A stretch of DNA of 64,000 bases from Archangium lansingense. Lineage in GTDB: Bacteria > Myxococcota > Myxococcia > Myxococcales > Myxococcaceae. Within the stretch, counting starts at the first letter, position 1; every line of letters starts with the position of its first letter. Below the pieces are notes generated by a model. That model was not told the DNA's origin. It saw nothing but the letters and a program-made list of their open reading frames with translations, and did no database searches. The DNA is taken from NCBI RefSeq assembly GCF_026626635.1, contig NZ_JAPNKA010000001.1:9718501-9782500 (forward strand), in the 5' to 3' direction. Positions 26,968-35,766 of the stretch are shown here, piece after piece. A program made the translations under genes and the position numbers.

Positions 26968-28242
26968 TCAGGCCCTGGGGCGCCGGCGCGAGAACAACAG
27001 CACGCCCGCCAGCACGAGCAGCATCGAGCCCGGCACGGACACCGAGGCGCAGTAGCAACTGGAGCCCGGGTTGTCCGTGGGCACATACCCGGGGACCTCC
27101 GGAGGCGGGGTGCCCACTCCCGTTCCGGGTCCTCCCCCGGCATCCGGCGTGCCTCCATCCGTGGGAGTCGTGGGACCCCCCGTGTCCACGACGAGCGGTG
27201 TCGTAAACCCGGTGGCGATCGACTGCCACGGGACGAGCTTGAGGTTCTCGTTGTTGCCCACCGTGTTGGTGCTGTCATGCACGGCCAGCATCCCCAGCGG
27301 GAAGCGCGACCCCAAGGCGCGGTTGGTCACCACCAGGTGACGCGGACGATCCACCGCGTCGATGCCACCGTCCGCGACGACGGTGAAGCTGCCCCGGAAC
27401 GTATGGGCGGCGGGATCGCGCTCGTAGATGCGCACCGCGTTCTCGCCTCCATTCACCGCCAGCAGGTAGCCCCGGACTCCGGAGGCCGTGTAGAGGGCCA
27501 CTCCTCCCAGGGGCACGCTGAGCCCCCCTCCGGTGACGCCATCCACCAGGGTCCGCGCATCATCGTCGTCGGGTTCGGCGCCGTACCGCCAGATACCGAC
27601 GTTCTGCTCGACGACGTAGAGCCTGCGCTGGGCATCGTCGACGGCCAGGCCCACCACGGCGTCGCCCACGTCGAAGGTGCGTACCGGAGTGACCTGGACG
27701 CCTCCATCGCCCACCTGACCGGTGAGCTCGAACTGCGCGACGATGCCCGTACTGCTCCCCGCGAAGGCGAAGAAGCGCCCGGTGGTGGGGCTCACGTACA
27801 GCGCCACGCTGTTGGGGACAAAGCCCGTGGTGGTGATGGGCGTCAGCCCCGCGCTGCGGATGGCGAGCGTCGTAGGGTCGATGATGTACGCCACGAGTGC
27901 CTGCAAGGTCGGGTTGGCCACCATCACCAGAGACTGGGAGACGCCCGTCACCTGGACGCTCTCCTGCACGTCCACGCCCAACGCCACACCATCGGAAGCG
28001 AGCAACGACAGCTCGGTGCCATCGGTCCGGTAGAGCAGGAGCCCTCGCTGGTTGTCCGCCACGAGGAGCACGCTGCTGGCCGGATCCGAGGGGTGCATCC
28101 ACAAGGCCGCACCCTGCACCACGGTCCCGGTGCCGGGCACCGGATCCGTCTCCAGCGTGGGCAACACCTGGATGGACTGCTGCGCCAGCACGGGCAGGCC
28201 GGCGAGAAGGACAGCCACGGCAAGAATTGTTCGGAAGCGCAC
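26968..28242 (-). CDS. Secreted phytase-like beta-propeller protein with MYXO-CTERM anchor
   Basis: 424 residues from a GTG preceded by AGGAGG. Signal peptide (RFRTILAVAVLLAGLPVLAQ), then a beta-propeller (about 22-350) resembling beta-propeller phytases: TLETDPVPGTGTVVQGAALWMHP, LLVADNQRGLLLYRTDG, GLAVDDAQRRLYVVEQNVGIWRYGAEPDDDD. The acidic pair in the family's usual DDPAIWVHP is replaced (QGAALWMHP), so activity is doubtful. A Gly/Thr/Pro linker leads to a C-terminal Cys motif (SSCYCAS), a helix (GSMLLVLAGVLLF) and RRRPRA, the MYXO-CTERM sorting signal, which directs surface anchoring. Confidence 0.8.
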   Translation of the reverse strand: MRFRTILAVAVLLAGLPVLAQQSIQVLPTLETDPVPGTGTVVQGAALWMHPSDPASSVLLVADNQRGLLLYRTDGTELSLLASDGVALGVDVQESVQVTGVSQSLVMVANPTLQALVAYIIDPTTLAIRSAGLTPITTTGFVPNSVALYVSPTTGRFFAFAGSSTGIVAQFELTGQVGDGGVQVTPVRTFDVGDAVVGLAVDDAQRRLYVVEQNVGIWRYGAEPDDDDARTLVDGVTGGGLSVPLGGVALYTASGVRGYLLAVNGGENAVRIYERDPAAHTFRGSFTVVADGGIDAVDRPRHLVVTNRALGSRFPLGMLAVHDSTNTVGNNENLKLVPWQSIATGFTTPLVVDTGGPTTPTDGGTPDAGGGPGTGVGTPPPEVPGYVPTDNPGSSCYCASVSVPGSMLLVLAGVLLFSRRRPRA

Positions 28243-28366
28243 GACGGCCTCCTGGGCGTTATTCGCTGCAACGGGTTGGACACGAAGACCCGCCCAAGCA
28301 AGCGCGAACGGGCCGGGGAAGTTCACCGGCGAGCGTATATCCGAAGGCTCCAGTATCCTCTTGGAT

Positions 28367-29635
28367 ATGCACACCGCACTTCCAGCATCACGGGCGCAGA
28401 CACAACCCTGGTGGAAGGAGCCCAACAAAGACCAGTGGCGGACCTTCCTGGCCGCCTGGGTGGGCTGGGTGCTGGATGCCTTCGACTTCACCATCTACCT
28501 GCTGGTGATACCGGAGATGGCGAAGGAGTTCGGCGTCGGCGTGACGGTGCTGGCGGGCTCCATCACGCTGACGCTGCTGGTGCGGCTCGTGGGCGGAGTG
28601 GCCGCTGGAGCGATGGCGGACCGGTGGGGCCGCAAGCTGCCGCTGATGATCTCCATCCTCTGGCTGGCGCTGTGCGACGGAGCGGTGGCGTTGGCGCCCT
28701 CGATTACCTGGGTGCTGGTGTTGCGCACCCTCTTCGGCTTCGGCATGGGCGCTGAGTGGACGAGCGGCGCAACGCTGGCCATGGAGAACTGGCCCGAGCG
28801 CAGCCGCGGCATCGCCTCGGGCATCCTCCACGGAGGCTGGGCCGTGGGCTACCTGCTAGCCGCGGTGGTGTCCGGCTTCGTGGTGCCGCTCTGGGGTTGG
28901 CGGGCGCTCTTCGTCATCGCCGCGGTGCCGGCGCTGCTGGTGTTGCCCATCCGCTACGGAGTGCCGGAGAGCTTTGATCGCGAGAAGGCCCTGGCCGAGC
29001 GGCGGGCTCGCGCCTCACTCGGGCGCACGGACCCGGTGCTGCTGACGCGGCTCGCCTGGGGCTCCCTGGTGATGGCCTGCAACTTCGGGGGCTACTACGG
29101 GCTCACCAGCCTGTACCCGGTGCTGCTCAAGACGGAGCTGGGGATGACCACGCAGAACGTGTCGGTGCTGGTGACGATCGTCAACGTGGGCATGCTGCTG
29201 GGGACGGCGATGTGCGGGGCCCTGGCCTCGCGGCTGGGCGTGGCGAAGGCGGTGGCCATCGCCGCGTTCAGCATGCTGCCCTTCCTGCCGCTCTACGTAG
29301 GCCTGGAGCCCGGGCTGATGTGGCTGGGCGCCTTCGCGGGCGGCTTCTTCGGCGCGGCGCCTCCGGGCATCGCTCCGCTGCTGCTCACCTCGCTCTTCCC
29401 GGCGAGCATCCGCGGCAAGTGCGTGGGGCTCGTCTTCCACGTGGGAGCCTTCGTGGCGGCCTTCATCCCCACCGGCATGGCGGCGCTCGTCGAGCACGCC
29501 GGCTTCTCCCATGCCCAGGTCATCATGGCGGTGGGCGGCCTGTGTCTGGTGGCCATGGCCCTCGCGCTCGCCCTGCGCCCGAAGTCCACGCTGGACGAGG
29601 CCCCCGCCGAGGCCCCGTCCCCTTCGTTGGGCTGA
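28367..29635 (+). CDS. MFS transporter (sugar-acid/aromatic-acid:H+ symporter type)
   Basis: 422 residues with twelve predicted helices. The first helix DAFDFTIYLLVIPEM and the loop 2-3 signature GAMADRWGRKLPLM match the major facilitator superfamily, especially the AAHS/sialate symporter subfamilies, as do GMGAEWTSGATLAMENWPERSR and the C-terminal GAAPPGIAPLLLTSLFPASIRG. It imports a small organic acid or sugar acid; the substrate cannot be read. The ATG at 28367 is chosen because the membrane domain starts soon after; the ribosome-binding site is weak. It is divergent from the phytase-like gene, with 124 nt between. Confidence 0.9.
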   Translation: MHTALPASRAQTQPWWKEPNKDQWRTFLAAWVGWVLDAFDFTIYLLVIPEMAKEFGVGVTVLAGSITLTLLVRLVGGVAAGAMADRWGRKLPLMISILWLALCDGAVALAPSITWVLVLRTLFGFGMGAEWTSGATLAMENWPERSRGIASGILHGGWAVGYLLAAVVSGFVVPLWGWRALFVIAAVPALLVLPIRYGVPESFDREKALAERRARASLGRTDPVLLTRLAWGSLVMACNFGGYYGLTSLYPVLLKTELGMTTQNVSVLVTIVNVGMLLGTAMCGALASRLGVAKAVAIAAFSMLPFLPLYVGLEPGLMWLGAFAGGFFGAAPPGIAPLLLTSLFPASIRGKCVGLVFHVGAFVAAFIPTGMAALVEHAGFSHAQVIMAVGGLCLVAMALALALRPKSTLDEAPAEAPSPSLG

Positions 29636-29650
29636 GCCCGCTTCCCGCCA

Positions 29651-32410
29651 CTACGGCGACACGATGGAGAAGGCGACGTCCTTCGTGTCGATGCCAGGCC
29701 CCCGGATGCGCAGCGTGCCATCCACTCGGATGATGCTCTGGGTGGACGGGTCCACGTGCGTGACCAGGCCCACCACCTCCGAGGCATCCGCCACGCTGGT
29801 GCCGAAGAGCGGCATCGCGAAGGGCTGCATCCGCCACCGGTCCGCATCCAGCCGCGCCCAGATCTGCTGCCGCTGCTGACTCCCCGAGCCCTGGGGAAGG
29901 ACCGTCAGGGCGAGTGCACCCGGACGGGACGCCTCGGCCGCCGCGAGCACGAACTCCACGGGCGTCGTGCCCCCCCGCCCCGGGACCTGGACGATCATGC
30001 GCATCGACGAAGCCCAGGAGCCCACGGCGGGCCTGGCAACCGTGAACTCCGTGCCGAGCTCGCCCCAAAGCGCGCCCCCGGAGAGGAACGGCAGACCCGG
30101 CAGCACCCGGAAGCGGTAGCGGGCCCCCTGCGCGAGCGGCGCCGCGGGCACGAACGTGAGACGTCCGCCCTCAACCTCCACCGCGCCGGACACGCGATTG
30201 CCCAACGCGTCCTCCAGCACCACGTACTCCGCCGCCACCTGGGAGGCCGTCTTCCCCTGGGTGTCATCCACGCTGTCCGCGAAGGCCACGGACGGACGCA
30301 CATCCGGGTAGACGCCCTCGGCACTGTCGAGGTCCGGCCAGATTCCCATCGGCGCCCCGCCCTTGGGCGTCAGCTCGCGCAGGAACGACAGGAGGTCAGC
30401 GCGCTCCTCGGCACTGAGCGACACCTTCACGTAGTCGAGCGCCACGTCCACGGCGGCCTCCAGACTCCGAGCCTTCGCCCCAACGAAGTAGACGCCGTGG
30501 CGGTAGGAGCCCAGGAGCGTGGGGATATCGGCCGGCTCGCCGGACTTGCCCTGCGCGATGTAACCCCGCGACGTGTACAGCGGCGGCACGTGGCACCCGG
30601 AGCAGGAGGCCTTGCCGTCGAAGAGCTCCTTCCCGCGCAACGCGGCCTCGGTGTAGCTGCCGTCCAGCCGGGTGTGGCCCGTGGCCCTGGGAGCGCCGAG
30701 CAGCGAGCCCAGGAAGGCCTGGAGGCCGAGCGCCTCCTCGGGTGTGGCCGGACGCGCCACGATGGACGAGGGCCCCTGGTAGCCGAAGTTTTCGGAGCTG
30801 GAGACGTAGGCGCTCCACCCGAGGGGCGTGGTGGCATCCAACAACTGCAACGGGCGAACGTTGTGCCAGATGGACGGACCAAAGCGCCACACCATGCCAT
30901 CGTTCTGCGTCTCGACATGGCAGCTCGAGCAGGAGTGGTTCGCCGCGAAGCTTCCACCCGGACGGGTGAAGACGCGCTCGCCGAGCGCCACGCTCGCGGG
31001 ACGCGGATCCTCCCCGAGGTTCACCTTCTGGCGCACCGTCCCGTCCGCGCCCAGCACCCACAGCTCGAAGCTCTGGAAGCAGTGAACGGCCACCGTGCCC
31101 GCGGCGTCCAAGGCCACGAGCTGCCGGGCCCCCGCGCCCACCTGGACGCGGGCCTTCTCGGCAAGCGTGTTCCGATTGAGCGCCACCACCAGCTCCGAGG
31201 ACTCGGAGGAGACCCAGAGCGTGTCCCCTACCGCGAGCACGCCAGCGGGATTGACCACCGGCCCTCCAGAGCCGGACTGGCGAGTCAGGTCGGCGCGCCG
31301 CAGCACAGTGGGCAGCCCCGCGTCCGCATCCACCACCACCACCTCATGAACGAAGGGCTTCGCCGAGGCGTCCGCCTGAGAGGGCTCGGGGTCTCCATCG
31401 GTCGCGGCGACATACAGCTCGGTCCCGTCGGCGGAGAGCGCCAGGGCACGCAGATCGGCGGAGACGCCCTCAACGATGGAGGTCGCGGTCAGCGACGCGG
31501 TATCGACGACCCAGATGTCCTTGTCATCGCTCAGTCCGTACGTGCCACGCGTGTCCTTGATGCGGTTGCCGGAACGGTACGAGGCCACGAAGAGCCGGCG
31601 GCCATCGGGAGAGAGGGCCAGGGCCCGTGGATCGAACCCCACCTCCACGCGCGCCACCACCTCGCGCACCGTGAGGTCCACCACCGCCACCTGCCGCTGC
31701 GTGGCCAGCGACACGTACAACCGCTGGGCGTCCGGCGAGAGCGCCAGACCGGAGGGCTCATCTCCCACCCAGAGGGAGTCCACGAGCACGCCGCGCGCCC
31801 TGTCGATGAAGCCCACGGTGTCGCTGCCGCGGTGGGCGACGAGGACGTAGGGCAGCGGATCGCGCCAGGCCAGCGCCGAGGGCCAACTGCCCACGGTCAC
31901 CTCGCCATGCTTGCGCCAATAGGTGCCGTCCACCCGCGCGACGCGGCTCACCGTGTAGGAAGGCCCGTTGGCGGTCCACAGCTCGTCACCGACGCGCAAC
32001 ACACCGGAGAGGGGCGGCAGGTAGTGGTTGCGGAAACGCTCAGCCGGGGAGCGAGCCACGACATGGAGCGACACCTCGGAGTTGCTCAGCTCGCCCAGCC
32101 GGAAGACGTAGTCCCCCGGCAGGTCGGGGGTGAAGCGCGGCTCGGGAGCGCCCCGCATGTAGGGAGTGTTGCGGCTGCCCTCGGGCGCGGAGACGACCTG
32201 CCACTCCAGGGTGGAGGAGCACTGCGCGTCCTGCTTCAACCGAGGCAGATAGAAGACCTCGCCCAGGGTATGGGAGCGCGGGTTCTGCAGCGGGAGCAAG
32301 GCCTCGGTGCAGACCGGCTCCGGGCTCGGCTCCGGCTCTTCACGGCACGCACCGGCCAACAGCAGCAGCACCGACGAGGAACAGAGAAGGAGTAGACGCT
32401 TGGCTCGCAT
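29651..32410 (-). CDS. Lipoprotein: YVTN-type beta-propeller fused to a di-heme cytochrome c (MauG/CcpA-like) and an Ig-like domain
   Basis: 919 residues. Lipobox LLLLAGACRE. Residues ~130-480 are a YVTN/SMP-type propeller (WVGDEPSGLALSPDAQRLYVSLA, DPRALALSPDGRRLFVASY). Then two c-type heme sites: CSSCH near 496 and CSGCH near 603, the latter in LFDGKASCSGCHVPPLYTSRGY, typical of MauG/di-heme peroxidases. DIPTLLGSYRHGVYF fits the same fold. A C-terminal segment (about 720-790; LTFVPAAPLAQGARYRFRVLPG) is a bacterial Ig-like domain. It is likely an outer-surface redox protein, either a peroxidase or a cofactor-maturing oxidase. Confidence 0.88.
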   Translation of the reverse strand: MRAKRLLLLCSSSVLLLLAGACREEPEPSPEPVCTEALLPLQNPRSHTLGEVFYLPRLKQDAQCSSTLEWQVVSAPEGSRNTPYMRGAPEPRFTPDLPGDYVFRLGELSNSEVSLHVVARSPAERFRNHYLPPLSGVLRVGDELWTANGPSYTVSRVARVDGTYWRKHGEVTVGSWPSALAWRDPLPYVLVAHRGSDTVGFIDRARGVLVDSLWVGDEPSGLALSPDAQRLYVSLATQRQVAVVDLTVREVVARVEVGFDPRALALSPDGRRLFVASYRSGNRIKDTRGTYGLSDDKDIWVVDTASLTATSIVEGVSADLRALALSADGTELYVAATDGDPEPSQADASAKPFVHEVVVVDADAGLPTVLRRADLTRQSGSGGPVVNPAGVLAVGDTLWVSSESSELVVALNRNTLAEKARVQVGAGARQLVALDAAGTVAVHCFQSFELWVLGADGTVRQKVNLGEDPRPASVALGERVFTRPGGSFAANHSCSSCHVETQNDGMVWRFGPSIWHNVRPLQLLDATTPLGWSAYVSSSENFGYQGPSSIVARPATPEEALGLQAFLGSLLGAPRATGHTRLDGSYTEAALRGKELFDGKASCSGCHVPPLYTSRGYIAQGKSGEPADIPTLLGSYRHGVYFVGAKARSLEAAVDVALDYVKVSLSAEERADLLSFLRELTPKGGAPMGIWPDLDSAEGVYPDVRPSVAFADSVDDTQGKTASQVAAEYVVLEDALGNRVSGAVEVEGGRLTFVPAAPLAQGARYRFRVLPGLPFLSGGALWGELGTEFTVARPAVGSWASSMRMIVQVPGRGGTTPVEFVLAAAEASRPGALALTVLPQGSGSQQRQQIWARLDADRWRMQPFAMPLFGTSVADASEVVGLVTHVDPSTQSIIRVDGTLRIRGPGIDTKDVAFSIVSP

Positions 32411-32490
32411 GGGAGCCTGGCATAGAGGCCCCTTTCTCGCGGAGCAACCCCCCTGCGCGCTCTCAAGGGCCGCACGCTAGGATGGCCCCC

Positions 32491-32964
32491 ATGTCCCGAT
32501 TGCTGAGAATGATGACGTGGGCGCAGGTGCGGGCCGAGCTCGATGCGCTGGAGCGCGCAGAGGGAGCCTCGGTGCCTGGCCCCTGGACGCTGCCGCAGGT
32601 GCTCCTCCACTGCGCCCAGAGCATCGACTGCTCGCTCGACGGCTATCCGAGGCTGCGCCCGGCCTTGTTCCGCGCGACGATCGGCCGCATCGCGAAGCGA
32701 AAGTTCCTCTCGCAGGGCTCTATGTCCCACGGCCTCGACGCGGCCATTCCCGGGGCGCCCGCGCTGGAGGACACGGATCTCGCCCCGGCCCTGGCACGCC
32801 TGCGCCAGGCCATCTCCCGCTTCGAGGCAGCCGACGCCTCCGCCCTGAAACCGCACCTCGCTTACGGCCCCTGCGACAAGCGCGAATACGAGGCGCTGCA
32901 CGCCATGCACCTCGCTGATCACCTGAGCGCGGTACAACTGACTCCGGCCACCCGAGCGGCGTGA
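32491..32964 (+). CDS. DUF1569 (DinB-like) protein
   Basis: 157 residues from the ATG at 32491, which has an AGGA about 9 nt upstream; an ATG at 32482 is the alternative. PWTLPQVLLHCAQSIDCSLDGYP, KRKFLSQGSMSHGLDAAIPG and HAMHLADHLSAVQL match DUF1569, a DinB-like four-helix family with a likely metal site (His residues in LLHCAQ and LADHL). Biological role unknown. Transcribed divergently from the di-heme lipoprotein. Confidence 0.8.
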   Translation: MSRLLRMMTWAQVRAELDALERAEGASVPGPWTLPQVLLHCAQSIDCSLDGYPRLRPALFRATIGRIAKRKFLSQGSMSHGLDAAIPGAPALEDTDLAPALARLRQAISRFEAADASALKPHLAYGPCDKREYEALHAMHLADHLSAVQLTPATRAA

Positions 32965-33023
32965 GCCATCCAGCGGGGCCCGCTCTTCCCGAGGCAGCGA
33001 GGGGCGGTGGTAGGCTGGCCGGC

Positions 33024-33815
33024 ATGGCCAGCAACATGTCGTGCATCGGCATCACCGCGAGGGACCAGGCGGACTTCGGTCGCCGCATGTCGCTGCTCCT
33101 GGAGCGCAGCGAGCCCGCAGGGAAGTCGGGGGCCTACGAGCTGCGCGTCTGGTCGGATGCGAGTGGCGCCAGCGTCAGCTTCGTCCTGTCGGAGGACGGG
33201 GTCGAGTGCGCCACCCCGAGCTTCCGCGCACAGTCCCGGCTCCATGCGCGCGCGAAGAGGTTCGCCAGCGATCCGGACTGCCGCTTCTGCGACCCGCTGT
33301 TCGTCGACATCGTGGACGCGAAGGGCGAGTGCTTCTACCCGCTGGCCACGCAGCTCGAGGACATCCTGCTTACGCGTGAGCGAGTGAGCGGGGGGACCCT
33401 CATTGAGCTGGGCGTGTGCGCCTTCGCCCATGGCATGGAGGTCTGGGCGGACGAGGCAGCCTTCACGGCCGCACAGGCGAACGAGGAGGTGAAATTCGCC
33501 GCCGAGTCCCTCATTCCCTCGGGCCTGTTCTCGCCGGAGGGACAGGATCTACCCGAGGCGGCTGAGGCCTTCCTCACGGGCCGGGTGCTGGAAGCGGGGC
33601 TGCGCGAGAACCTCACCACCGGGGAGACGTTCCAGCACGCCATCGTGAAGACGCTGGGAGGGAACTACGACGTCCTCGCCTCGCCCCGGGAGCTGGCCGC
33701 CCCGCTGGAGCCCGGAAACATCATCCAGGGCGAGTTCTGGTTGGTGGGGCGAGTAACGTCGGGCCTCGCCGAGGCGCCCCGCCCCGGGCTGCTGAACCGG
33801 ATCTTCCGCGCCTGA
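33024..33815 (+). CDS. Conserved hypothetical protein
   Basis: 263 residues, soluble, no signal peptide or membrane helix. I do not recognise a family. Visible features: an N-terminal alpha/beta part (MSCIGITARDQADFGRRMSLLLER), a Cys-containing stretch (DPDCRFCDPLFVDIVDAKGECFYP) and a C-terminal beta-rich part with AIVKTLGGNYDVLASPREL and GNIIQGEFWLVGRV. The base composition is normal for the window and the codon pattern is coding. It starts about 60 nt after the DUF1569 gene; the two could be co-transcribed. Confidence 0.7.
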   Translation: MASNMSCIGITARDQADFGRRMSLLLERSEPAGKSGAYELRVWSDASGASVSFVLSEDGVECATPSFRAQSRLHARAKRFASDPDCRFCDPLFVDIVDAKGECFYPLATQLEDILLTRERVSGGTLIELGVCAFAHGMEVWADEAAFTAAQANEEVKFAAESLIPSGLFSPEGQDLPEAAEAFLTGRVLEAGLRENLTTGETFQHAIVKTLGGNYDVLASPRELAAPLEPGNIIQGEFWLVGRVTSGLAEAPRPGLLNRIFRA

Positions 33816-33851
33816 GCGTCCCGCTCTACTTTCGAGGTAGGCTCCAGGACC

Positions 33852-35153
33852 ATGTCCCTGAGGGCGCTTGCCGCTGTCATCCTCACGCTCGCCCCGGTGC
33901 TCACCGCCCTGGGTGGATCCAAAGAGCCCGCTGCCGTCCTGGTGGACCGGCGCGTATCCGTCCACAAGAAGGCTCTCCCGGATGGCCGGCTGAGACTCTC
34001 TTTCGAGCACTCGCCACTGCTGTCACGGGATTTCAGCGTTGACGAGGCGCGCGGCGTGCTGGCCCTCCACGGTCGTCCACCGAGTGCCCCTGAACTGCGG
34101 ACGCCCATCCTCGCAATGACGGGCATCATGCCGTGTGCCTCCGGCTGCGCACCCGCGAATTGGGAGGAGCGGCTGCGCGAGGAGTACCTCGCGAAGTACG
34201 GGTCCCCGACCCTGCACCTGCCGGAAGCACTCGAGAACAGCCGACAGGTGATGGCCCTTCGCCTCTCAACACGGTTCATGGGCACTGGCTTTCGGGATGC
34301 CGCGCATGAGCTGTTCAACGATCCCCTCTTCGTTTCAGGTGTCGTGCTCTCCACGGCCCTCTACATGGCCGCGTGGCTGGCGCCCGAGCCGCTGTTCAGC
34401 AAGGCGTTCGCCTCCGCGCTGACGATCGTGCTCATGACGAGTTTCACCGTAGCGGAGATCCGCAACGTGGCCGTGACCGTCATGCGACTGTACAAGGAAG
34501 CGGATCAGGCCCGGACGGTGCAGGAGTTGGAGAAGGTCGCGGAGCGATTCGGGAAAGCGTTGGGAGGTACCGGGCTGAGGCTCCTGGTGATGGTGGCGAG
34601 CTACGGGTTGGGCAAGGCCCTACCGGTCGTACCACCCGGCGGCTTGCGAGGGAGAAGATGGGCCCCGGCGGGTGCGGATGCGCTGGATGACATCCTGTTG
34701 ACTGAAGCGACGACGGTGCAGGTCGTGGCGGATGGCAGTGTCGTGGTCGCTGGAGCGACGCTTGGGAACGCGTCAGCCGCTGCTCGGGCCGAGAGCATCT
34801 GTGATGACGGCTCGAACAAGAACGGTGAGTGGCATCACCTCGCGACCATCAACAACCGGAAGTCTTCCGCACGGGGTGGACCGTGGACCCCAAGGTTCGA
34901 GGAACTATTCAAACAAGTAGGAATGAGCCTCAGCGACTCCGCGAACCTCGTCCATATACAGGGTCACGAGGGGCCGCATTCCGAGCAGTACCATCAAACC
35001 ATTTATGAGCGGCTCAGGACCGTACTCGTTGAATGCACAGGCCTGAGTGAATGCAAGCAAGCATTCACGAATGATCTCAAAAAGATTGCCGACGAACTCT
35101 GCACCCCTGGCAGTGACTTGAACAAGATGTTGATCAAGAAGGCTCGGCCTTGA
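33852..35153 (+). CDS. Secreted/membrane AHH-type nuclease toxin
   Basis: 433 residues. N-terminal signal (LRALAAVILTLAPVLTALGG), then a region of unknown fold, two hydrophobic segments (about 157-200; SGVVLSTALYMAAWLA and ALTIVLMTSFTV), and a C-terminal HNH/EndoVII-type AHH nuclease domain (about 320-395). Its key residues are the His-His of GEWHHLATINN, WTPRFEELFKQVGMSL, NLVHIQGHEGPHSEQYH and the final YERLRTVL helix. The domain layout is that of polymorphic toxins with the nuclease at the C-terminus. The gene is followed 14 nt downstream by an Imm11-type gene, which fits a toxin-immunity pair used between competing cells. Confidence 0.85.
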   Translation: MSLRALAAVILTLAPVLTALGGSKEPAAVLVDRRVSVHKKALPDGRLRLSFEHSPLLSRDFSVDEARGVLALHGRPPSAPELRTPILAMTGIMPCASGCAPANWEERLREEYLAKYGSPTLHLPEALENSRQVMALRLSTRFMGTGFRDAAHELFNDPLFVSGVVLSTALYMAAWLAPEPLFSKAFASALTIVLMTSFTVAEIRNVAVTVMRLYKEADQARTVQELEKVAERFGKALGGTGLRLLVMVASYGLGKALPVVPPGGLRGRRWAPAGADALDDILLTEATTVQVVADGSVVVAGATLGNASAAARAESICDDGSNKNGEWHHLATINNRKSSARGGPWTPRFEELFKQVGMSLSDSANLVHIQGHEGPHSEQYHQTIYERLRTVLVECTGLSECKQAFTNDLKKIADELCTPGSDLNKMLIKKARP

Positions 35154-35167
35154 ATCTTCGTGACACC

Positions 35168-35758
35168 ATGCCCCCCACCTATTTCAAACTCGTTGAGGAC
35201 CTGTACGCCCCCGACGGCAGCGACGGCTGGGTGCTGCAAGGCCCATTCGATGAACACGGCGCGAGACTCACCGAGCCTGGGAAATTCTGCCGAGGACAGC
35301 GTCTCGACATGGCGGACCAGGCGGAGCCCCTCACGTTCCGAATCGCTCAACCTGCTGGGACTCCGGTTGAGTTCAACATCTCGGCAATTGGGATTCCCGT
35401 CGTTCCCGCTCGGGTCGTACACCTATTTGAACAGCTGGGAGTACAGGACGTGCAATTCCTACCGACAAAGATTGCCTCACATCCAGGGCCTTGGTTCATC
35501 CTCAATGTCACCCGGGTAGTGAGGTGCATCGACGACGCTCGCTGTCGTGGAGTGACGTACTGGAAACCCGAGGACGGAGAACCCCAAAAGGTCGGAACCT
35601 ACCGGGCCGTCTACGACATGCGCATCGACCCGGCAAAGACCGAAGGGGCTCGCATCTTCCGGACCTGGGGATGGCGCGTGGCAATCGTCGTCTCCCAGGA
35701 CATCAAGGAGGCCCTGGAGCGAGAGCACGTCACCGGGGCCAAGTTCATCGAGGTGTGA
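35168..35758 (+). CDS. Imm11 (DUF1629) family immunity protein
   Basis: 196 residues. Conserved features of the family: FKLVEDLYAPDG, GWVLQGPFDEHG, a middle part with GIPVVPARVVHLFEQLG, FILNVTRVVRCIDD, VTYWKPEDGEPQKVGTYRAV, MRIDPAKTEGARIFRTWGW and VSQDIKEALE. Members are predicted immunity proteins encoded next to polymorphic-toxin nucleases. I chose ATG 35168 (MPPTYFKLV); a TTG at 35150 would overlap the toxin stop. The spacing of 14 nt implies co-transcription. The release-factor-like gene converges on it with 8 nt between stops. Confidence 0.87.
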   Translation: MPPTYFKLVEDLYAPDGSDGWVLQGPFDEHGARLTEPGKFCRGQRLDMADQAEPLTFRIAQPAGTPVEFNISAIGIPVVPARVVHLFEQLGVQDVQFLPTKIASHPGPWFILNVTRVVRCIDDARCRGVTYWKPEDGEPQKVGTYRAVYDMRIDPAKTEGARIFRTWGWRVAIVVSQDIKEALEREHVTGAKFIEV

Positions 35759-35766
35759 CCACCACC

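Noticed and set aside
28336..28369. ATATCC...GGATAT inverted repeat before the MFS gene as an operator
   Set aside because: Arms of only 6 bp with a 20-nt gap; too weak to distinguish from chance.
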